Shown here piece by piece: positions 60,576 to 64,000 of a stretch of 64,000 nucleotides of DNA (positions are counted from its first letter, which is position 1; each line of letters opens with the position of its first letter). The stretch is from NCBI RefSeq assembly GCF_028289705.1, contig NZ_JANQOI010000188.1, positions 51,581 through 115,580 of the forward strand, written 5' to 3'. The stretch comes from Pelagibius sp. (GTDB taxonomy: Bacteria; Pseudomonadota; Alphaproteobacteria; Kiloniellales; Kiloniellaceae). Made by a program: the position numbers and the translations under genes. The notes below the pieces were generated by a model that was not told the origin of the DNA, did no database searches, and saw only the letters and a list, made by a program, of their open reading frames with translations.

Positions 60576-61379
60576 ATGCCGTTGAGCGACCAGCAGCTCC
60601 AGGACCTCGAAACCGACGGATTCATCATCCTGCCGGACCTCTTCTCCCAGGCCGAGATCGAGGCGATCCGAGGTCGCCTTCCGCGCCTCTTCGCCGAGGA
60701 CAGCGAGGCAAACGTCATCGAGCGCCATTCCGGCGAGGTTCGCACGGCGATGGGCCTGCATTTGCGCGACGATCTCTTCGCCGACCTGGTCCGTCACCCG
60801 CGCCTGGTCGAACCCGCCCTTCAGGTTCTGAACGAGCCGGTCTACGTCCAGCAGGTCAAGGTGAACGTCAAGGCGGCCTTCTCCGGCGAGGTCTGGCAGT
60901 GGCACACCGACTTTGCGACCCATCACAAGGACGATGGCGTAAGGCTGCCGCTGGCGCTGAACCTGCACATCCTCCTGGACGAGGTGACGGAGTTCAACGG
61001 GCCGCTCTACTTCCTGCCCGGCTCGCACCGCGCCGAAGAGCACCCCGCACGGCTGGACGACGAAACCACCAGCTATCCGCTGTGGGTCACCGACCTCGAC
61101 CGCGTCCGCGACATGGCGAACCGCTGCGGCATGGTCTCGGCGACCGGCAAACCCGGCACCGTCCTGATCTTCCACGACACGCTGCTGCATGGATCGCCCA
61201 ACAACATGTCGCCCTGGGACCGCGCGATCTTCTCCCTGATCGTCAATCCCGTCTCCAACGCCTATACCGCCCCCACGCGGCCCGACCACAAGCACCACCG
61301 CGATCTGACGCCGGTCGAGCCGCTCGCCGACGATTGTCTCGAGCGTTACGGAACGCCCAGCGTGGCGATCTCGGCATGA
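60576..61379 (+). CDS. Phytanoyl-CoA dioxygenase (PhyH) family Fe(II)/2-oxoglutarate hydroxylase
   Basis: 267 residues; GGGAGG precedes the ATG at 60576. PhyH fold: LETDGFIILPDLFSQAEIEAIRGRL at the N-terminus; iron ligands WQWHTDFATHH (His and Asp) and the distal HDTLLHGSPNN (His), with SPWDRAIFSLIVN supplying the Arg that binds 2-oxoglutarate. The resemblance is to small-molecule hydroxylases of the ectoine/amino-acid type. Its ATGA overlap with the next gene shows tight coupling to an SHMT-like enzyme, so both probably act on the same amino acid; inference. Confidence 0.88.
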   Translation: MPLSDQQLQDLETDGFIILPDLFSQAEIEAIRGRLPRLFAEDSEANVIERHSGEVRTAMGLHLRDDLFADLVRHPRLVEPALQVLNEPVYVQQVKVNVKAAFSGEVWQWHTDFATHHKDDGVRLPLALNLHILLDEVTEFNGPLYFLPGSHRAEEHPARLDDETTSYPLWVTDLDRVRDMANRCGMVSATGKPGTVLIFHDTLLHGSPNNMSPWDRAIFSLIVNPVSNAYTAPTRPDHKHHRDLTPVEPLADDCLERYGTPSVAISA

Positions 61380-62677
61380 GCCCGGATGCCCTTGCCGCAG
61401 CCGGCAACGCCTTCGATGACTCGCTGGATACGTACTTCAGAAACGGTCTTGCCGATGCCGACGGCGATGTCGCCGCTTTGATTCGTGCCGAAGGCGACCG
61501 CCAATCCCGCGGTATCGAGTTGATCGCCTCGGAGAACGTCGTCAGCCGGGCCGTGCTTGAGGCCCAAGGATCGTGGTTCTGCAACAAGACGGTCGAAGGC
61601 TATCCCGGGGCGCGCTACCACGGCGGCGCGGAGATTGCGGACGCGCTGGAGACTCTGGGCGAGCGCCGTGCCTGCGCGTTGTTCGGCGCGCGGCAAGCGA
61701 ACCTCCAACCCCACTCCGGAAGCCAGGCCAACCTCGCGGTCTTCTCCGCGCTTCTGAAGCCGTCCGACCCGGTCCTCGGCCTGGATCTGAAGTGCGGCGG
61801 CCACCTCAGTCACGGGTCAAGCGCCAACATCAGCGGCAAGGTCTACGATATCCGCGCCTACGGCCTGCGCCCGGATGACGGCCGCATCGACATGGACCAG
61901 CTGCGCGACGCCGCCAGGAAGCACCGCCCGAAACTGATCGTCGCCGGCGGCTCGTCCTATCCACGGGAACTGGACCTCAAGGGCTTTCGCGAGATCGCCG
62001 ACGAGGTCGAAGCACGCTTGCTTGTGGACATGGCGCACTTCGCCGGGCTTGTCGCGGGCCAGGTTCTCGGCAACCCCGTGGACTACGCCGACATCGTCAC
62101 GACCACAACCTACAAGTCCCTGCGCGGGGCGCGGGGCGGTATGATCCTGTGGAACGACGAAGGGCTGTCGCGCCCGCTGCGCTCCGCGGTCTTCCCGGGC
62201 GTCCAAGGCAGCCCCTTACTGCACATGATGGCGGCGAAGGCCGTGGGGCTCGGCGAAGCGCTGCAGCCGGCCTTCAAGGACTATGCGCGCCGCGTTCGAA
62301 ACAACGCGCGGGCCCTGGCGGACGAAATGATGAACTGCGGGTTGAAGGTGGTGACCGATGGCACCGACACCCCGTTGATCCTGGTGGACCTGAGCGGTCT
62401 GGAGACCGACGGACAGACAGCCTCCGACGCGCTGGCGGCCATCGGCATCACCTGCAACAAAAACCTGATCCCAAACGATCCCCGGCCGCCGTCCACGGCG
62501 TCCGGACTGCGCTTCGGCGTTTCGGCGATGACGTCTCGTGGTATCCGGGAGTCGGATATCCGCCGCGTGGGCAGGTGGGTCGCGGATTGCCTGCTCGGCC
62601 GCATGCAGGATACCGGCCGCGTGCGCCAGGACGTCGAGCGCATGGCGCGCAGCTTCCGATACTATCCGATGCCGTAA
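61376..62677 (+). CDS. Atypical serine hydroxymethyltransferase-like PLP enzyme
   Basis: 433 residues, SHMT fold. Conserved: ELIASENVVSRAVLEAQGSWFCNKTVEGYPGARYHGG, NLQPHSGSQAN, LLVDMAHFAGLVAG, NKNLIPNDP and the PLP-lysine region TTTTYKSLRGARGG. Against usual GlyA (TTTTHKTLRGPRGG) the His before the catalytic Lys is Tyr, Thr is Ser and Pro is Ala; the substrate-binding GIRVGTPA is GLRFGVSA. This suggests altered substrate or folate use, for example alpha-methylserine or another beta-hydroxy amino acid. Start ATG overlaps the PhyH stop by 4 bases. Confidence 0.88.
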   Translation: MSPDALAAAGNAFDDSLDTYFRNGLADADGDVAALIRAEGDRQSRGIELIASENVVSRAVLEAQGSWFCNKTVEGYPGARYHGGAEIADALETLGERRACALFGARQANLQPHSGSQANLAVFSALLKPSDPVLGLDLKCGGHLSHGSSANISGKVYDIRAYGLRPDDGRIDMDQLRDAARKHRPKLIVAGGSSYPRELDLKGFREIADEVEARLLVDMAHFAGLVAGQVLGNPVDYADIVTTTTYKSLRGARGGMILWNDEGLSRPLRSAVFPGVQGSPLLHMMAAKAVGLGEALQPAFKDYARRVRNNARALADEMMNCGLKVVTDGTDTPLILVDLSGLETDGQTASDALAAIGITCNKNLIPNDPRPPSTASGLRFGVSAMTSRGIRESDIRRVGRWVADCLLGRMQDTGRVRQDVERMARSFRYYPMP

Positions 62678-62707
62678 CGCGGCAACGGGTCGCCCCCGGA
62701 GCCCCGC

Positions 62708-64000
<1,293 letters not shown>

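Overview
The window looks like a contiguous piece of chromosome from a high-GC alphaproteobacterium, most likely a Rhodospirillales-type lineage. The evidence is very GC-rich codon usage in nearly every gene, a tandem DUF1127 protein, a complete-looking set of outer-membrane lipid asymmetry (Mla) parts, the membrane-bound urate hydroxylase PuuD, IorAB-type aldehyde/isoquinoline oxidoreductases and typical palindromic intergenic repeats. I see no rRNA, tRNA or CRISPR array and no transposase. The taxonomic assignment is inference.

Layout. 1-2943: a tightly coupled minus-strand operon with an RsbU-like phosphatase, an RsbW-like kinase, a STAS protein, the MlaE permease and the MlaF ATPase (cut by the left edge). 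2944-4735: AT-richer stretch with a collagen-like membrane protein. 4735-8650: LysR regulator, puuD and guaD (purine catabolism). 8814-15327: small lipoprotein, VOC and GFA proteins, HxlR regulator with a perfect palindromic operator, ettA, a MarR/membrane-protein pair with two matching operators, a Gfo/Idh/MocA oxidoreductase and a periplasmic-binding-type protein without signal peptide. 15427-17013: mlaC and mlaA, a second Mla locus. 17378-22409: SBF-type transporter, thioesterase, pentapeptide-repeat protein, intradiol dioxygenase, ClC channel with CBS domains. 22549-29493: an unrecognised protein with a winged-helix regulator, a small XRE protein, HxlR/methyltransferase pair, VOC protein, a degenerate trypsin-like (HtrA-type) protein, an AspA/AstE-type zinc deacylase. 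29647-35898: pcrA/uvrD, prmA, tandem DUF1127, Xaa-Pro aminopeptidase. 36402-42025: iorA-iorB, two-domain cyclase, secreted protein, NDUFA9-like reductase. 42353-45682: methyltransferase, PIG-L deacetylase and NodU-type carbamoyltransferase, probably one glycan/sugar-modifying operon. 45847-52981: SDR, TPR cyclase, YHS and DM13 proteins, LysR/F420-type reductase pair, TetR/NmrA pair with three operator copies. 52954-55513: a divergent seryl-tRNA synthetase with a terminator hairpin in its leader, then a DUF2089/SHOCT-like pair behind an AT-rich palindrome. 55927-59397: a 1156-residue SF1 helicase of clearly different base composition. 59480-62790: LysR, PhyH-type dioxygenase and an atypical SHMT, bounded on the left by a decayed copy of the 3' end of ligA and on the right by ligA itself, which runs off the window.

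The most interesting points are the partner-switching (phosphatase/kinase/STAS) module fused in one operon to a phospholipid ABC transporter, the ligA-end duplication framing a small island next to a foreign-looking helicase, the atypical SHMT/PhyH pair, a pseudoprotease lacking all three triad residues, a cyclase whose only standard start codon would remove its metal-binding Asp, and several regulator/operator pairs that can be read directly from palindromes.
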